Assembly (NCBI RefSeq): GCF_003862435.1
Contig: NZ_RHGY01000001.1
Location: 186,001-250,000 of the forward strand
Origin: Weissella viridescens
Lineage (GTDB): Bacteria; Bacillota; Bacilli; Lactobacillales; Lactobacillaceae
Direction: 5' to 3'
Length of the DNA: 64,000 nt
Each line of letters begins with the position of its first letter. Position 1 is the first letter of the stretch. Position numbers and translations under genes: made by a program. The notes under the pieces are model-generated. The model saw nothing but the letters and a program-made list of their open reading frames with translations, did no database searches and was not told the DNA's origin. Below are positions 19,259 to 29,521 of this stretch, piece by piece.

Positions 19259-19567
19259 ATGTTTGTAAAGACTGGTGACAAGGTTAAGGTTATCGCCGGC
19301 AAGGACAAGGGCAAGGAAGGTTCAGTTGTTAAGACTATTACCGGACAAGACCGTGTTGTTGTTGAAGGTGTAAACATGGTTAAGAAGCATCAAAAGCCAA
19401 ATAACCAATATCCACAAGGTGGAATTATTGAGCAAGAAGCTCCTATCCACGTTTCAAACGTACAATTGCTTGACCCTTCTACTAACGAACCAACAAAAAT
19501 TGGTTACAAGGTTGAAGATGGTAAGAAGGTACGTTTTGCTAAGAAGTCTGGAAAGACTTTAGCTTAA
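19259..19567 (+). CDS. rplX: 50S ribosomal protein L24
   Basis: L24 is an assembly-initiator protein with an N-terminal KOW motif ([16 protein letters not shown]). Length is 102 residues. The AAGGAGG box is 32 nt after rplN. Confidence 0.97.
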   Translation: MFVKTGDKVKVIAGKDKGKEGSVVKTITGQDRVVVEGVNMVKKHQKPNNQYPQGGIIEQEAPIHVSNVQLLDPSTNEPTKIGYKVEDGKKVRFAKKSGKTLA

Positions 19568-19594
19568 TTTAGGTGAAAGGAGGAAATCATAATC

Positions 19595-20137
19595 ATGGCA
19601 AATCGTTTAAAAGAAAAGTACACCAGTGAAGTTACACCTTCATTGATGGAAAAGTTTGATTACTCATCAATCATGCAAACTCCAAAGATCGAAAAGATCG
19701 TTTTGAATATGGGTGTTGGTGACGCTGTCTCAAACTCAAAGAACTTAGATGAAGCTGTTGCTGAATTAGAATTGATTGCTGGTCAAAAGCCAGTTATCAC
19801 TCGCGCCAAGAAGTCAATCGCTGGCTTCCGTTTGCGTGAGGGTATGGCAATCGGTACTAAGGTTACTTTGCGTGGTGAGCGTATGTATGACTTTTTGGAT
19901 AAGTTAATCAACGTTTCATTGCCACGTGTTCGTGACTTCCGTGGAGTTTCACCAAAGGCCTTTGATGGTCGAGGAAACTACACGTTGGGAATTCGTGAAC
20001 AACTTATTTTCCCAGAAATTGATTACGATGCTGTTAACCGCGTCCGTGGTTTGGATATTGTTGTTGTTACAACTGCCAACACTGACGAAGAAGCGCGTGA
20101 ATTGCTTACTCAATTGGGTATGCCTTTCTCAAAGTAA
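19595..20137 (+). CDS. rplE: 50S ribosomal protein L5
   Basis: L5 binds 5S rRNA and contacts P-site tRNA. The 180-residue protein has [39 protein letters not shown] and [12 protein letters not shown]. The next gene is rpsH only 43 nt away, with no rpsN between them. Confidence 0.98.
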   Translation: MANRLKEKYTSEVTPSLMEKFDYSSIMQTPKIEKIVLNMGVGDAVSNSKNLDEAVAELELIAGQKPVITRAKKSIAGFRLREGMAIGTKVTLRGERMYDFLDKLINVSLPRVRDFRGVSPKAFDGRGNYTLGIREQLIFPEIDYDAVNRVRGLDIVVVTTANTDEEARELLTQLGMPFSK

Positions 20138-20180
20138 TCTTTAACTGATTTACAGAAATATATAATAGGAGGCAACATCA

Positions 20181-20579
20181 ATGTCAATGACTGACCCAAT
20201 TGCAGACTTTTTGACTCGCATTCGTAATGCGAACATGGTTCGTCACGATTCAGTAGAAGTACCTGCATCTAAGATCAAGATGGACATCGCCGAGATTTTG
20301 AAGAACGAAGGCTTTGTTCGTGACGTTGAATACATTGAAGATGACAAGCAAGGTGTCATTCGTGTCTTCCTTAAGTATGGACCTGACAAGACTCGCGTAA
20401 TTTCTGGTTTGAAGCGTATTTCAAAGCCAGGGCTACGTTCATATGTTAAGTCAGATGATGTACCTAAGGTATTGAACGGATTAGGTATCGCTATCATCTC
20501 AACTTCTGAAGGTGTCATCACCGATAAGGAAGCTCGCGCCAAGGGTATTGGTGGAGAAGTATTAGCTTACGTCTGGTAA
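20181..20579 (+). CDS. rpsH: 30S ribosomal protein S8
   Basis: S8 is a primary 16S rRNA binder and in other bacteria a translational repressor of the spc operon. The 132-residue product begins [15 protein letters not shown] after two extra residues and ends [25 protein letters not shown] is 8 nt before ATG 20181. A second ATG at 20187 is possible. Confidence 0.97.
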   Translation: MSMTDPIADFLTRIRNANMVRHDSVEVPASKIKMDIAEILKNEGFVRDVEYIEDDKQGVIRVFLKYGPDKTRVISGLKRISKPGLRSYVKSDDVPKVLNGLGIAIISTSEGVITDKEARAKGIGGEVLAYVW

Positions 20580-20610
20580 TAAATAAAATCTAACAAGGAG
20601 GTGTCTACTC

Positions 20611-21147
20611 ATGAGTCGTATTGGTAATAAACCAGTTACTTTGCCAGCAGGTGTTGAAATTACACGTGATGGTAACGTTGTAACTGTTAAGGGACCAAAG
20701 GGTGAGCTTTCACGCGAAATCGCTCCCGAAATCCAATTCACAGTAGAAGGTGACGTTGTTACTTTCACTCGTCCTTCAGATGAAGGTCGAATCAAGGCCC
20801 TTCACGGAACAACTCGCGCCAATGTTGCTAACATGGTCGAGGGTGTAACAGATGGTTTCAAGAAAACTTTGAAGCTTGTCGGTGTTGGATACCGTGCCGC
20901 AAAGCAAGGAAACAACCTTGTATTGAACGTCGGTTATTCACACCCTGTTGAATTTGCAGATCGTGAAGAGTTACAAGTTGAAGTACCAGATACTTTGACA
21001 ATTATTATTAGTGGAATCGACAAGCAACGCGTTGGAGATTTTGCTGCTGAAATTCGTGCCGTACGTTCACCTGAACCTTATAAGGGTAAGGGTATTCGCT
21101 ACGAAAACGAACACGTTGCACGTAAGGAAGGTAAGACTGGTAAGTAA
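20611..21147 (+). CDS. rplF: 50S ribosomal protein L6
   Basis: L6 sits near the GTPase centre. The 178-residue protein starts [15 protein letters not shown] and ends with [20 protein letters not shown]. Both halves of the duplicated fold are present. Confidence 0.98.
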   Translation: MSRIGNKPVTLPAGVEITRDGNVVTVKGPKGELSREIAPEIQFTVEGDVVTFTRPSDEGRIKALHGTTRANVANMVEGVTDGFKKTLKLVGVGYRAAKQGNNLVLNVGYSHPVEFADREELQVEVPDTLTIIISGIDKQRVGDFAAEIRAVRSPEPYKGKGIRYENEHVARKEGKTGK

Positions 21148-21237
21148 TCTAAACATTCTGTTTAGCCGGATCCGCAACGTTTCCGGATTTACTTATTGGT
21201 ATATCTTCTAAAATTTTGAAAAAAGAGGTTACGAACA
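21148..21237 (+). other. Spacer between rplF and rplR with a small hairpin
   Basis: This 90-nt gap is the longest inside the spc part. It contains ATCCG facing CGGAT around an 8-nt loop (about 21171-21191) with no strong T-run directly after. It could be a weak attenuator or an mRNA-processing site. The rest holds only the rplR ribosome-binding region. Confidence 0.35.
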
Positions 21238-21594
21238 ATGATTACGAAGTCAGACAAGAACAAAGTGCGTCAACACCGACACACACGTGTTCGTGGAAAG
21301 ATTTCTGGTACTGCTGAGCGCCCACGCTTGAACGTTTACCGTTCTAACAAGAACATCTACGCGCAATTAATTGATGACGTAGCGGGTGTGACGCTTGCTA
21401 GTGCCTCAACTTTGGACAGTGCTGTTGAAACTGCACCAAAGACAGAGCAAGCTGCTAAGGTAGGAGCTTTGATCGCAGAACGCGCTAAGGCTGCTAACAT
21501 TGAAGACGTTGTATTTGATCGTGGTGGTTACTTGTACCATGGTCGTGTGCAAGCGTTGGCAGAAGCAGCTCGTGAAGCTGGTTTGAAGTTCTAA
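21238..21594 (+). CDS. rplR: 50S ribosomal protein L18
   Basis: L18 binds 5S rRNA. The 118-residue product shows [33 protein letters not shown] and [22 protein letters not shown]. It follows a longer spacer after rplF. Confidence 0.98.
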   Translation: MITKSDKNKVRQHRHTRVRGKISGTAERPRLNVYRSNKNIYAQLIDDVAGVTLASASTLDSAVETAPKTEQAAKVGALIAERAKAANIEDVVFDRGGYLYHGRVQALAEAAREAGLKF

Positions 21595-21611
21595 GGGAAG
21601 GAGGAAATAAA

Positions 21612-22115
21612 ATGGCTTATATCGATCCAAAAACGCTCGGAGAGCTTGAAGAAAATGTTGTAGCCATCAACCGTGTTACAAAGGTTGTTAAGGGTGGACG
21701 TCGTCTACGCTTCGCAGCACTTGTAGTCGTTGGTGATCACAACGGACATGTTGGTTTCGGAACTGGTAAGGCACAAGAAGTGCCAGAAGCTATCCGTAAG
21801 GCTGTTGAAGATGCAAAGCGTAATATCGTTGCTATCCCAATGGTTGGTACGACCCTTCCTCACTCTACTTTGGGTGTCTACAGTGGTGGCCGTGTTTTGC
21901 TTAAGCCCGCTGCTGAAGGTTCTGGAGTAGCTGCCGGTGGAGCTTCTCGTGCTATTATGGATTTGGGTGGCGTAGCCGACGTGACTGCAAAGTCTCTAGG
22001 TTCTGCTACACCAATTAACGTTGTTCGCGCAACTTTTGAAGCAATCAAGTCTTTGAAGAACGCTGAAGAAGTTGCTGAAATGCGTCAGGTCTCACTTGAG
22101 CACTTGGCAGATTAA
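21612..22115 (+). CDS. rpsE: 30S ribosomal protein S5
   Basis: S5 helps decoding accuracy. The 167-residue protein has a dsRBD-like N-terminal half ([38 protein letters not shown]) and a C-terminal half with [26 protein letters not shown] precedes the start. Confidence 0.98.
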   Translation: MAYIDPKTLGELEENVVAINRVTKVVKGGRRLRFAALVVVGDHNGHVGFGTGKAQEVPEAIRKAVEDAKRNIVAIPMVGTTLPHSTLGVYSGGRVLLKPAAEGSGVAAGGASRAIMDLGGVADVTAKSLGSATPINVVRATFEAIKSLKNAEEVAEMRQVSLEHLAD

Positions 22116-22126
22116 GGAGGCAGAAA

Positions 22127-22312
22127 ATGACCGATCAAGTAAAGGTTACACTTGTTAAGAGTGCTGCTCACCGTAAGCCAAATCAGCGCGCGATTGTTAA
22201 GTCACTTGGTTTGAACAAGGTGAACTCTTCAGTCGTATTGCCTGACAACGCAGCAACGCGTGGTGCACTATTTAAGATTGCTCACTTAATTACTGTTGAA
22301 GTAGTTAAGTAG
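22127..22312 (+). CDS. rpmD: 50S ribosomal protein L30
   Basis: This is a 61-residue short-form L30 with [20 protein letters not shown] and [14 protein letters not shown]. It is 11 nt after rpsE with AAGGAGG. Confidence 0.97.
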   Translation: MTDQVKVTLVKSAAHRKPNQRAIVKSLGLNKVNSSVVLPDNAATRGALFKIAHLITVEVVK

Positions 22313-22345
22313 TTATTAGATTGCTTTGAAGGAGGTACAACCCTA

Positions 22346-22780
22346 ATGAAGCTTAATGAACTCCAAACAGCCGAGGGTTCACGCTCAGTCCGCAACCGTG
22401 TTGGACGTGGTGAATCATCAGGTAATGGAAAGACCGCTGGACGTGGTCAAAAAGGTCAAAAGGCTCGTAGTAAGGTACGCATGGGCTTCGAAGGTGGACA
22501 AATGCCTTTGTTCCGTCGTAAGCCAAAGCGTGGATTTACGAACATCAACCGCAAGGATTACGCAGTCGTAAACCTTGATGCGTTGAACAAGTTTGACAAT
22601 GGTACTGAAGTTACACCAGCATTGTTGGTAGAATCAGGTATCGTTAAGAACGAACTTAGTGGCATTAAGATCTTAGCAAACGGTCAATTGGAAAAGTCAT
22701 TGACTGTTAAAGCTAATAAGTTCTCAGCTTCAGCCGTTTCAGCAATTGAAGCAGCTGGTGGTAAGACTGAGGTGATTTAA
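22346..22780 (+). CDS. rplO: 50S ribosomal protein L15
   Basis: L15 is a late-assembly protein with a long basic N-terminal extension ([20 protein letters not shown], then [19 protein letters not shown]). Length is 144 residues. Its stop codon shares a base with the secY start, coupling the two. Confidence 0.98.
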   Translation: MKLNELQTAEGSRSVRNRVGRGESSGNGKTAGRGQKGQKARSKVRMGFEGGQMPLFRRKPKRGFTNINRKDYAVVNLDALNKFDNGTEVTPALLVESGIVKNELSGIKILANGQLEKSLTVKANKFSASAVSAIEAAGGKTEVI

Positions 22781-24087
22781 TGCTAAAAACCGTGTTCCAA
22801 TCTCTAAAAGTTAAAGACATTCGTAATAAATTGTTCTTCACTTTAGCGATTTTGGTTGTATACAGAATCGGTGCTCAAATTACCATTCCTGGTATTAATC
22901 CATTGGCACTACAGGACGTTGCATCTTCTGGACTCGGCAGCATTTTGAATATGTTTAGCGGTGGTGGTCTTACAAATTATTCATTGTTCGCAATGGGAGT
23001 TTCACCATACGTTACTGCACAAATCGTGGTACAGCTCCTTCAAATGGATATTGTGCCACGATTTGTTGAATGGTCAAAACAAGGTGAAGTTGGTCGACGT
23101 AAGTTAAACCAAGTGACCCGCTATTTGACTATTTTCCTAGCGTTCGTCCAATCTATTGGAATTACTGCTGGGTTTAATCAACTAAGCCAAGTGAACTTGG
23201 TTAGCACGCCTAATGCGCAAACATACATTCTGATCGGGTTTATTTTAACCGCCGGAACTATGTTTGCTGTTTGGCTTGGAGACATGATTACAAGTCATGG
23301 TCTTGGCCAAGGTGTCTCAATGTTGATTTTCGCAGGAATTATTGCACGAGTTCCTTCGTCTGTATACAAGTTGTTCAGAGAACATGTCATTGTTAGTGCC
23401 GACCAAGCGCGAGGTTGGGCTTTCATGGTTGGAATCTTAATCATCTTTTTGATTGTTGTCGGATTCATCACTTGGTTCAACCAAGCAATCCGTAAGATTC
23501 CAATGCAATATACACGACAAGCAAAGGGGTCAGGAAGTACGTCTTACTTACCTTTGAAGGTCAATGTTGCTGGTGTGATCCCTGTTATCTTCGCGTCATC
23601 AATTATGGTGACGCCTCAAACGATTTTGCAATTATTTGCAACTAAGTTTGGAGATGCTCCTTGGTACACGACAATCATGCAATACCTAAACATGCAAACT
23701 GTACAAGGTGGTATTTTATATACCTCATTAATTGTCTTGTTTACGTTCTTCTATGCCTTTGTCCAGGTTAATCCTGAAAAGGTTGCTGAGAATTTGCAAA
23801 AGCAAGGTAGTTACATCGTGGGCGTTCGACCTGGACGCGCAACAGAAAACTGGTTATCTGGTCTTTTGATGCGTTTGTCAGTTGTCGGAGCATTCTTCCT
23901 AGGATTTGTTGCATTGACACCGGTCCTAGCTACCCACGCCTTTGGCTTAGATGGTCAATTGGCAATGTCTGGTACATCAATTTTGATCGTTATCGGTGTT
24001 GCACTTGACTTAATTCGCCAACTGGAAGGATTGTTAATGAAGCGTCAGTATGTTGGTTTTATTCAAGAAGGAGTCAAAGCAAAATGA
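22780..24087 (+). CDS. secY: Protein translocase subunit SecY
   Basis: SecY is the channel of the general secretion pathway. The 435-residue polytopic protein shows ten hydrophobic segments. The plug-region motif PGINPLAL and [21 protein letters not shown] are present. The cytoplasmic-loop motif is [17 protein letters not shown], and PGRATENWL lies near the end. Translation is coupled to rplO at the start. adk begins 4 nt inside its 3' end. Confidence 0.98.
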   Translation: MLKTVFQSLKVKDIRNKLFFTLAILVVYRIGAQITIPGINPLALQDVASSGLGSILNMFSGGGLTNYSLFAMGVSPYVTAQIVVQLLQMDIVPRFVEWSKQGEVGRRKLNQVTRYLTIFLAFVQSIGITAGFNQLSQVNLVSTPNAQTYILIGFILTAGTMFAVWLGDMITSHGLGQGVSMLIFAGIIARVPSSVYKLFREHVIVSADQARGWAFMVGILIIFLIVVGFITWFNQAIRKIPMQYTRQAKGSGSTSYLPLKVNVAGVIPVIFASSIMVTPQTILQLFATKFGDAPWYTTIMQYLNMQTVQGGILYTSLIVLFTFFYAFVQVNPEKVAENLQKQGSYIVGVRPGRATENWLSGLLMRLSVVGAFFLGFVALTPVLATHAFGLDGQLAMSGTSILIVIGVALDLIRQLEGLLMKRQYVGFIQEGVKAK

Positions 24088-24647
24088 GCAAGAATATCGT
24101 ATTGCTAGGTTTACCTGGCGTAGGAAAGGGTACTCAAGCTGCAAAGATTGTTGAAACTTACAACTTGCCACATATTAGTACCGGTGATATGTTCCGTGAG
24201 GCTATGGCTAACGAAACTGAACTTGGTTTGAAAGCAAAGTCTTATATGGATGCCGGTAACCTTGTCCCTGACGAAGTTACTAACGGTATCGTAGAAGAAC
24301 GGTTAGCTCAAGATGATACAAAAAATGGATTCATCCTTGATGGTTATCCACGTAACATTGAACAAGCTGAAGCTTTAGAACAAATGTTAGCAAAGCAAGG
24401 CCGCGATATTAACGCTGTGCTTTACTTTACTGCTGATAATGATGTTCTAGTTCAACGAATGATGGCTCGTGGTCGAGCTGATGACACTCCTGAAGTCATT
24501 CAAAATCGTTTGAACGTCAATGGTGAGTTGACAGAACCTATTGCTAAGTTTTATGCGGATAAGGGTGTCCTACACAAAATTGATGGTGCAAAAGACCTAG
24601 ATGATGTGTTCACTGATGTTGAAACAGTATTGGATAACTTGGGGTAG
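24084..24647 (+). CDS. adk: Adenylate kinase (short form)
   Basis: Adk interconverts ATP + AMP and 2 ADP. It has the P-loop [23 protein letters not shown] and [13 protein letters not shown]. The 187-residue length and the direct run from [13 protein letters not shown] show the short form: the roughly 30-residue zinc-type LID insertion common in Gram-positive Adk is absent. It overlaps secY by 4 nt and is followed by a new promoter for infA. Confidence 0.97.
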   Translation: MSKNIVLLGLPGVGKGTQAAKIVETYNLPHISTGDMFREAMANETELGLKAKSYMDAGNLVPDEVTNGIVEERLAQDDTKNGFILDGYPRNIEQAEALEQMLAKQGRDINAVLYFTADNDVLVQRMMARGRADDTPEVIQNRLNVNGELTEPIAKFYADKGVLHKIDGAKDLDDVFTDVETVLDNLG

Positions 24648-24665
24648 TAATTCGTAAATATCATA

Positions 24666-24694
24666 TTGGATATTCAAATTCAGTATGGTATAAT
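24666..24694 (+). promoter_or_regulatory. Promoter for infA-rpmJ-rpsM-rpsK-rpoA-rplQ
   Basis: TTGGAT (24666-24671), a 17-nt spacer, and TATAAT (24689-24694) with an extended TG at 24686-24687. This is a strong internal promoter separating the alpha operon from the spc operon. Confidence 0.85.
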
Positions 24695-24736
24695 TACGTG
24701 TTACGTTCTCCAATGTCACACTAAGGAGGCAGCAAC

Positions 24737-24955
24737 GTGGCCAAAGATGTTATTGAAATTTCAGGCATTGTGAAAGAAACTATGCCTAATGCCATGTTTA
24801 CCGTTGAATTGGAAAACGGGGCGACTATCTTAGCTCACGTTTCAGGTAAGATTCGTAAGAACTTTATTCGTATCTTACCAGGAGATCGTGTGACGGTAGA
24901 AATGTCGCCATATGATTTGACTAAGGGTCGTATTACGTATCGTTATATTAAGTAA
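24737..24955 (+). CDS. infA: Translation initiation factor IF-1
   Basis: IF-1 occludes the A site during initiation. This 72-residue OB-fold protein starts at GTG 24737 after AAGGAGG and contains [35 protein letters not shown] and GRITYRYI, all standard. Confidence 0.98.
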   Translation: MAKDVIEISGIVKETMPNAMFTVELENGATILAHVSGKIRKNFIRILPGDRVTVEMSPYDLTKGRITYRYIK

Positions 24956-24990
24956 TTTAACGGTCAAAAATCCAAGGGGAGGTAAATATT

Positions 24991-25110
24991 ATGAAGGTTC
25001 GTCCATCTGTAAAGCCTATGTGCGATCACTGTAAAGTGGTTAAGCGTAACGGTCGTGTTATGGTGATTTGCTCTGCAAACCCTAAGCACAAGCAACGTCA
25101 AGGTGCTTAA
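24991..25110 (+). CDS. rpmJ: 50S ribosomal protein L36
   Basis: This 39-residue L36 begins [19 protein letters not shown]. It keeps zinc-ribbon ligands (CDHC, then C and H in [10 protein letters not shown]), so it is the zinc-binding C+ form. GGGGAGG precedes the ATG. It lies between infA and rpsM, the normal position. Confidence 0.97.
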   Translation: MKVRPSVKPMCDHCKVVKRNGRVMVICSANPKHKQRQGA

Positions 25111-25151
25111 TTGCATTCTTGAAACAATAAAAAATATAGGAGGTAATCGTA

Positions 25152-25517
25152 ATGGCTCGTATTGCTGGTGTTGATTTGCCTCGCGATAAGCGTATCGTGA
25201 TTGCATTGACATATGTATACGGAATCGGTAACACAACTGCAGAAAAGATTCTTTCTGAAGCTGGTGTTTCTGAAGACGTTCGTGTTCGTGACCTAACTCC
25301 CGACCAAGAAGACGCCATCCGTGCCATCGTTGATGGTATTAAGGTGGAAGGTGACTTGCGTCGCGAAGTATCAATGAACATTAAGAACTTGAAGGAAATG
25401 GGATCATACCGTGGTCTACGTCATCGTCGTAATTTGCCCGTTCGTGGTCAAAACACGAAGAACAATGCACGTACACGTAAAGGCCCAGCTGTTTCTATTG
25501 CAGGTAAGAAGAAGTAA
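25152..25517 (+). CDS. rpsM: 30S ribosomal protein S13
   Basis: S13 bridges to the 50S subunit. The 121-residue product starts [20 protein letters not shown]. It ends with the basic tail containing [16 protein letters not shown]. The AGGAGG box is 9 nt upstream of the start. Confidence 0.98.
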   Translation: MARIAGVDLPRDKRIVIALTYVYGIGNTTAEKILSEAGVSEDVRVRDLTPDQEDAIRAIVDGIKVEGDLRREVSMNIKNLKEMGSYRGLRHRRNLPVRGQNTKNNARTRKGPAVSIAGKKK

Positions 25518-25548
25518 TTAATTTTTAAAGGAAGGAGATTACTTGATT

Positions 25549-25935
25549 ATGGCAGGTCGTACAAATCGTAAGCGTCGTGTTAAAAAGAACGTTGAAAGTG
25601 GTGTAGCTCACATTCACGCAACGTTCAACAACACGATTGTCATGATTACTGACGTTCAAGGTAACGCAGTATCATGGTCATCAGCTGGTGCTCTTGGTTT
25701 CAAGGGTAGCCGTAAGTCTACACCATTCGCTGCACAAATGGCTGCTGAAGCAGCTGCAAAGTCAGCAATGGAAAACGGCATGAAGACTGTTGAAGTAACT
25801 GTCAAGGGTCCTGGTTCAGGACGTGAGTCAGCTATTCGTGCGTTAGCCGCTGCAGGTCTTGAAGTAACAGCCATTAAGGATGTTACTCCAGTACCTCACA
25901 ACGGTTCACGTCCACCAAAGCGTCGTCGTGTCTAA
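25549..25935 (+). CDS. rpsK: 30S ribosomal protein S11
   Basis: S11 lies on the 30S platform. ATG 25549 ([14 protein letters not shown], 128 residues) is the expected start. A TTG two codons upstream is closer to the AAGGAG box but would add non-conserved residues. The [18 protein letters not shown] and [13 protein letters not shown] motifs are intact. Confidence 0.97.
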   Translation: MAGRTNRKRRVKKNVESGVAHIHATFNNTIVMITDVQGNAVSWSSAGALGFKGSRKSTPFAAQMAAEAAAKSAMENGMKTVEVTVKGPGSGRESAIRALAAAGLEVTAIKDVTPVPHNGSRPPKRRRV

Positions 25936-25987
25936 TTGTTGATGCAACTAGTTAGCACACAATGCTTTGAAAGGGGTAACAAACAGT

Positions 25988-26932
25988 ATGCTTGAATTCG
26001 AAAACCCAAAGATTACACTGGTTGAAGAGGATAGTAATTACGGTAAGTTTGTGGTTGAGCCGCTTGAACGTGGTTACGGAACTACTTTGGGTAACTCCCT
26101 ACGCCGTGTATTGTTGTCTTCATTGCCCGGTGCGGCAATCAACTCAGTACAAATTGATGGCGTTTTGCATGAATTTTCAACGGTCGAAGGAGTTGTTGAA
26201 GATGTCACGCAAATCATCTTAAACCTTAAAAAGGTCTCAATGCGTATCGATAGTGATGATGAGAAGACGCTCGAAGTAAATGTTAATGGACCCGCAACAG
26301 TAACTGCCGGCGATTTCGTTGGTGATGCTGATGTTGAGGTCTTGAATAAGGATCAATACATTGCAACTGTTGCTGCTGGTGCTACTTTGCATATGACGGT
26401 GACTGCTGTTCGCGGTCGCGGTTATGTTTCAGGTGACCAGAATAAGGATTTGCATGAAGATACGCCTATTGGTGTTCTAGCAATTGATTCAATCTTTACC
26501 CCAATCGAACGCGTAAATTATCAAGTTGAAGAAACTCGTGTTGGTCAACGTAACGATTATGATAAGTTGACGATGGATATCTGGACCGACGGTTCATTAA
26601 CAGCTACTGAAGCTATTTCTTTGGCTGCGCGTGTTCTATCAGATCACTTGAAGCCATTCATTGAATTATCAGAACGCGCTGCTGAGACACAAGTTATGGT
26701 AGACAAGGAAGAAACGACAACAAGCAAACATGCTGAAGTTCCGATTGAAGAATTGGATCTTTCTGTCCGCTCATATAATTGTCTAAAGCGTGCTGGAATC
26801 AACACAATTCAAGAGCTTACTGATCGTTCAGAAGCTCAGATGATGACTGTTCGTAATCTAGGCCGCAAGTCACTTGACGAAATCCAGGATAAGCTGGCTC
26901 AGCATGATTTAGGGTTCCGCAAGGAAGATTAA
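25988..26932 (+). CDS. rpoA: DNA-directed RNA polymerase subunit alpha
   Basis: Alpha dimerises to start RNA polymerase assembly, and its C-terminal domain contacts UP elements and activators. I use ATG 25988 (MLEFENPKI), the family start, giving 314 residues. An in-frame TTG at 25967 is less likely. The N-terminal domain has [24 protein letters not shown] (broken here by normal variation). The C-terminal domain has [18 protein letters not shown] and [12 protein letters not shown]-like [13 protein letters not shown]. Confidence 0.98.
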   Translation: MLEFENPKITLVEEDSNYGKFVVEPLERGYGTTLGNSLRRVLLSSLPGAAINSVQIDGVLHEFSTVEGVVEDVTQIILNLKKVSMRIDSDDEKTLEVNVNGPATVTAGDFVGDADVEVLNKDQYIATVAAGATLHMTVTAVRGRGYVSGDQNKDLHEDTPIGVLAIDSIFTPIERVNYQVEETRVGQRNDYDKLTMDIWTDGSLTATEAISLAARVLSDHLKPFIELSERAAETQVMVDKEETTTSKHAEVPIEELDLSVRSYNCLKRAGINTIQELTDRSEAQMMTVRNLGRKSLDEIQDKLAQHDLGFRKED

Positions 26933-26971
26933 ATTAAATAAATAGAATTCCAAGAAAAGGAGGATACACTC

Positions 26972-27358
26972 ATGGGATACCGTAAGTTGGGACGTACTAG
27001 CTCACAACGTAAGGCTATGTTGCGTGATTTAACAACTTCATTGTTGATTAACGGTCGTATCGAAACGACTGAAGCTCGCGCGAAGGAAGTTCGTCGTACT
27101 GCAGATAAGATGATTACACTTGGTAAGCGTGGTGATTTGGCTTCACGCCGTAAGGCCGCTGCTTTCATGCGTAATGTCGTTGCAGACGTACAAACGACCG
27201 AAGATGATAACATCAAGATTCAAAATGCAGTGCAATTCTTGTTTGACAATGTTGCACCACGTTTTGAAGGACGTGCGGGTGGTTACACTCGTATCTTGAA
27301 GTTGGATGCACGTCGTGGAGACGCTGCTCCAATGGTTATCTTGGAATTGGTTGACTAA
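26972..27358 (+). CDS. rplQ: 50S ribosomal protein L17
   Basis: L17 is a late-binding 50S protein of 128 residues with [18 protein letters not shown] and [19 protein letters not shown]. It ends the alpha operon. In many lactobacilli rplQ is followed directly by ecfA1-ecfA2-ecfT-truA-rplM-rpsI. Here that block lies about 23 kb further on. Confidence 0.98.
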   Translation: MGYRKLGRTSSQRKAMLRDLTTSLLINGRIETTEARAKEVRRTADKMITLGKRGDLASRRKAAAFMRNVVADVQTTEDDNIKIQNAVQFLFDNVAPRFEGRAGGYTRILKLDARRGDAAPMVILELVD

Positions 27359-27477
27359 TTTATTAGTTGATTAATAACAAAAAATTAACAATGGAATCTC
27401 TCATATCTTTGAGTATAAACCGTTACGATGATGGCTGTCGCCAAGTCTAGGTTGAATGGTGATCTTTGATCATCGCG

Positions 27478-27501
27478 CTCGCTGATGTGCGAGGTTTTTT
27501 T
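27478..27501 (+). terminator. Terminator of the alpha operon
   Basis: CTCGC and GCGAG form a short stem with a 6-nt loop, followed by GTTTTTTT. Confidence 0.75.
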
Positions 27502-27654
27502 GTATACATAGGTATTTTTGAATATCATCTATTTCAGAGTGCTGACATGTCAATTAAGGTAGACTGTATCGTATAAAACCGGTCTTTACATGCTGAATAA
27601 CAGCTTGCCAGGCTCGGGTATGTGATGAATAGACATTATGCTTGCTGGCAATAG

Positions 27655-27691
27655 AAAAAGGACGTCTAACAGTTAAGTTAGACGTCCTTTT
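27655..27691. terminator. Bidirectional terminator after metI
   Basis: AAAAAG-GACGTCTAAC pairs perfectly with GTTAGACGTC-CTTTT around AGTTAA. It terminates the minus-strand metQNI operon and any plus-strand transcript entering from the rplQ side. Confidence 0.9.
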
Positions 27692-27702
27692 ATTTATATT
27701 GA

Positions 27703-28398
27703 TTAATGATGACTGTAGTGACGTGCAATTAAGTCTCCAACGAATTGAATTAAGACGATGAAGAGCAAAATTAAGATGGTTGCAGTCCACATAACGTCGT
27801 TTTGGAATCGTTGGTAACCAGTTACGATGGCTGTTGTTCCAAGTCCACCAGCACCAATGGCACCAGCCATGGCAGTTAGTCCGACCAAGCTAATCATTGT
27901 GACAGTTGAAACACGCACAAGTTCTGAACGCCCTTCGCGAAGATAAACATCGTGGATGATATCCCAGTTACTTGCCCCAAATGAACGGGCAGCTTCGACC
28001 TTACCATCTGAAACCCCGAGTAAGGCAACTTGTACCTGACGGGCGTAGAATGGGAAGACCCCTAGTGAAAGGGGAACCAATGCGGCTGTTGTTCCAATAG
28101 TCGTTCCAGTGATTAATTGTGTCAAAGGTGAGAAGACAACCACCATGATAATGAATGGGATTGCTCGTCCAATTGAGACAACCTTGTCGAGAATTTCGAA
28201 AACAGTACGATTGGCACGAATACCGTGCTCATCAGTAATGACAAGCCCGATTCCAAAAGCTAAACCAAGTAGTCCACCGAATACGGCAGCACCTAGAGTC
28301 ATGTAAAGTGTTTGTGCAATTGAAGTTCCCCAACCAGAGTCACCACCCCAACCAAGGGAATAAACACCAGGGAGATTTGTTTGAATCCATTCTAGCAT
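27703..28398 (-). CDS. metI: Methionine ABC transporter permease
   Basis: This is the membrane subunit of the methionine importer. The 231-residue protein has about five membrane helices and the EAA loop EAARSFGASNWDII, which docks the ATPase, plus GRAIPFIIMVV. The start is ATG at 28398 (MLEWIQTNLPG), 8 nt after AGGAGG and 1 nt past the metN stop. A longer in-frame start inside metN is not supported. It is the last gene of metQ-metN-metI. Confidence 0.94.
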   Translation of the reverse strand: MLEWIQTNLPGVYSLGWGGDSGWGTSIAQTLYMTLGAAVFGGLLGLAFGIGLVITDEHGIRANRTVFEILDKVVSIGRAIPFIIMVVVFSPLTQLITGTTIGTTAALVPLSLGVFPFYARQVQVALLGVSDGKVEAARSFGASNWDIIHDVYLREGRSELVRVSTVTMISLVGLTAMAGAIGAGGLGTTAIVTGYQRFQNDVMWTATILILLFIVLIQFVGDLIARHYSHH

Positions 28399-28399
28399 A

Positions 28400-29452
28400 T
28401 TAAGCATCCTCCTTTTCTGCATCAAGTGGTGTGACATGCACACCGTGATCAACTAGGCTTGAAACCGCAGTCCGAATATTCTCATCGGTTCCCTTAAGGA
28501 CAACGATGGCAAGACCAACGGGTGTCTTAGTAAGAATTTCCATATTTGAATACAGAATGTTCGTTGTAACTTGGTAATCAGCATAGATTGTTGAAAGGAG
28601 TGGTTGCGCCGTGTCATTACCAACATAATTGATTTGGTAAAGTTGTTCATCATCTGCCAATGGCTTTTCACTCAAAAGTTCACGGACATTGAGCAAAGCT
28701 TCGTCACGGTTTGTGGCCGTGTTAATGAAGTCCTTTGTCAACTTTTGTTGTGGGTTCGTGAAGATTTCAAGTAAGCTACCACGTTCGATGATGGTTCCAT
28801 CTTCCATAACGGCAACCTTGTTGGCAATTTCCTTGATGGCTTGCATTTCGTGTGTAATTAAAACGATGGTTAGACCAAGTTCTTCGTTAAGGCGCTTTAG
28901 AATCCCAAGGATTTGATTAGTCGTCTTAGGATCAAGCGCAGAAGTCGCTTCATCCGAAATCAAAATTTCAGGGTCATTCGCCAAGGCACGGGCAATGGCA
29001 ACACGTTGCTTTTGCCCACCTGAAAGTTGAGAAGGGTAGTTACTACTACGGTCAGACAAACCAACCAATTCAAGGAGGTGATCAATCTTAGCCTTCTTCT
29101 CCGTCTTTGAAAGTTTACTGTGCTTCAATGGTTGCGCGACATTACCGTATACGGTCAATTCATCCATTAAATTGAAGTGTTGGAAAATCATGCCGATATT
29201 CTTACGTTCATCGCGCAACGCGTTTGCTGAAAGATCAGTCATCTCAGTTCCGTTTACTTTAACTGAACCAGAAGTAGGACGTTGTAATAAATTAATTGTG
29301 CGGACCAACGTTGACTTACCAGCCCCTGAGTAACCGACGATACCGTAGATATCACCTTTTTCAACGGTTAGGCTTTCGTCTTGGACAGCGACGATGGTTT
29401 GTTTCTTTTGTTTAAATGTGACATTAATATCTTTTAGTTCAATAACAGCCAT
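28400..29452 (-). CDS. metN: Methionine ABC transporter ATP-binding protein
   Basis: This is the ATPase of the importer, 350 residues. It has the Walker [10 protein letters not shown], the signature QLSGGQKQR, the Walker [13 protein letters not shown] and the H-loop ITHEM. A C-terminal NIL domain (about residues 265-340) is the methionine-sensing regulatory domain that gives transinhibition in MetN. It begins 69 nt after metQ and is followed by metI after 1 nt. Confidence 0.96.
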   Translation of the reverse strand: MAVIELKDINVTFKQKKQTIVAVQDESLTVEKGDIYGIVGYSGAGKSTLVRTINLLQRPTSGSVKVNGTEMTDLSANALRDERKNIGMIFQHFNLMDELTVYGNVAQPLKHSKLSKTEKKAKIDHLLELVGLSDRSSNYPSQLSGGQKQRVAIARALANDPEILISDEATSALDPKTTNQILGILKRLNEELGLTIVLITHEMQAIKEIANKVAVMEDGTIIERGSLLEIFTNPQQKLTKDFINTATNRDEALLNVRELLSEKPLADDEQLYQINYVGNDTAQPLLSTIYADYQVTTNILYSNMEILTKTPVGLAIVVLKGTDENIRTAVSSLVDHGVHVTPLDAEKEDA

Positions 29453-29521
29453 ATGCGTTCCCCTTTATAAAATATGTATCGGCGCACATATTGCTACATG
29501 CGCCGAATCGATTTATGCGAA

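Larger units (their letters stand above)
27359..27702. other. 344-nt intergenic region after rplQ with two terminators and an unexplained stem
   Basis: No gene is visible. The rplQ side ends with a hairpin, CTCGC/GCGAG plus T-run (27478-27501). Upstream of that, 27391-27475 is G+C-richer than usual for a spacer and contains GATC/GATC and other pairings. Between 27605 and 27651, TTGCCAG faces CTGGCAA around a 33-nt interior, followed by a shared terminator at 27655-27691. The segment 27560-27691 could be a small transcript, but I found no clear promoter and recognise no riboswitch, tRNA or known small RNA. Confidence 0.45.

Noticed and set aside
27391-27501. tRNA, T-box or known riboswitch after rplQ
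   Set aside because: No cloverleaf, CCA end, T-box core or riboswitch consensus could be matched. It is kept only as an unexplained spacer.
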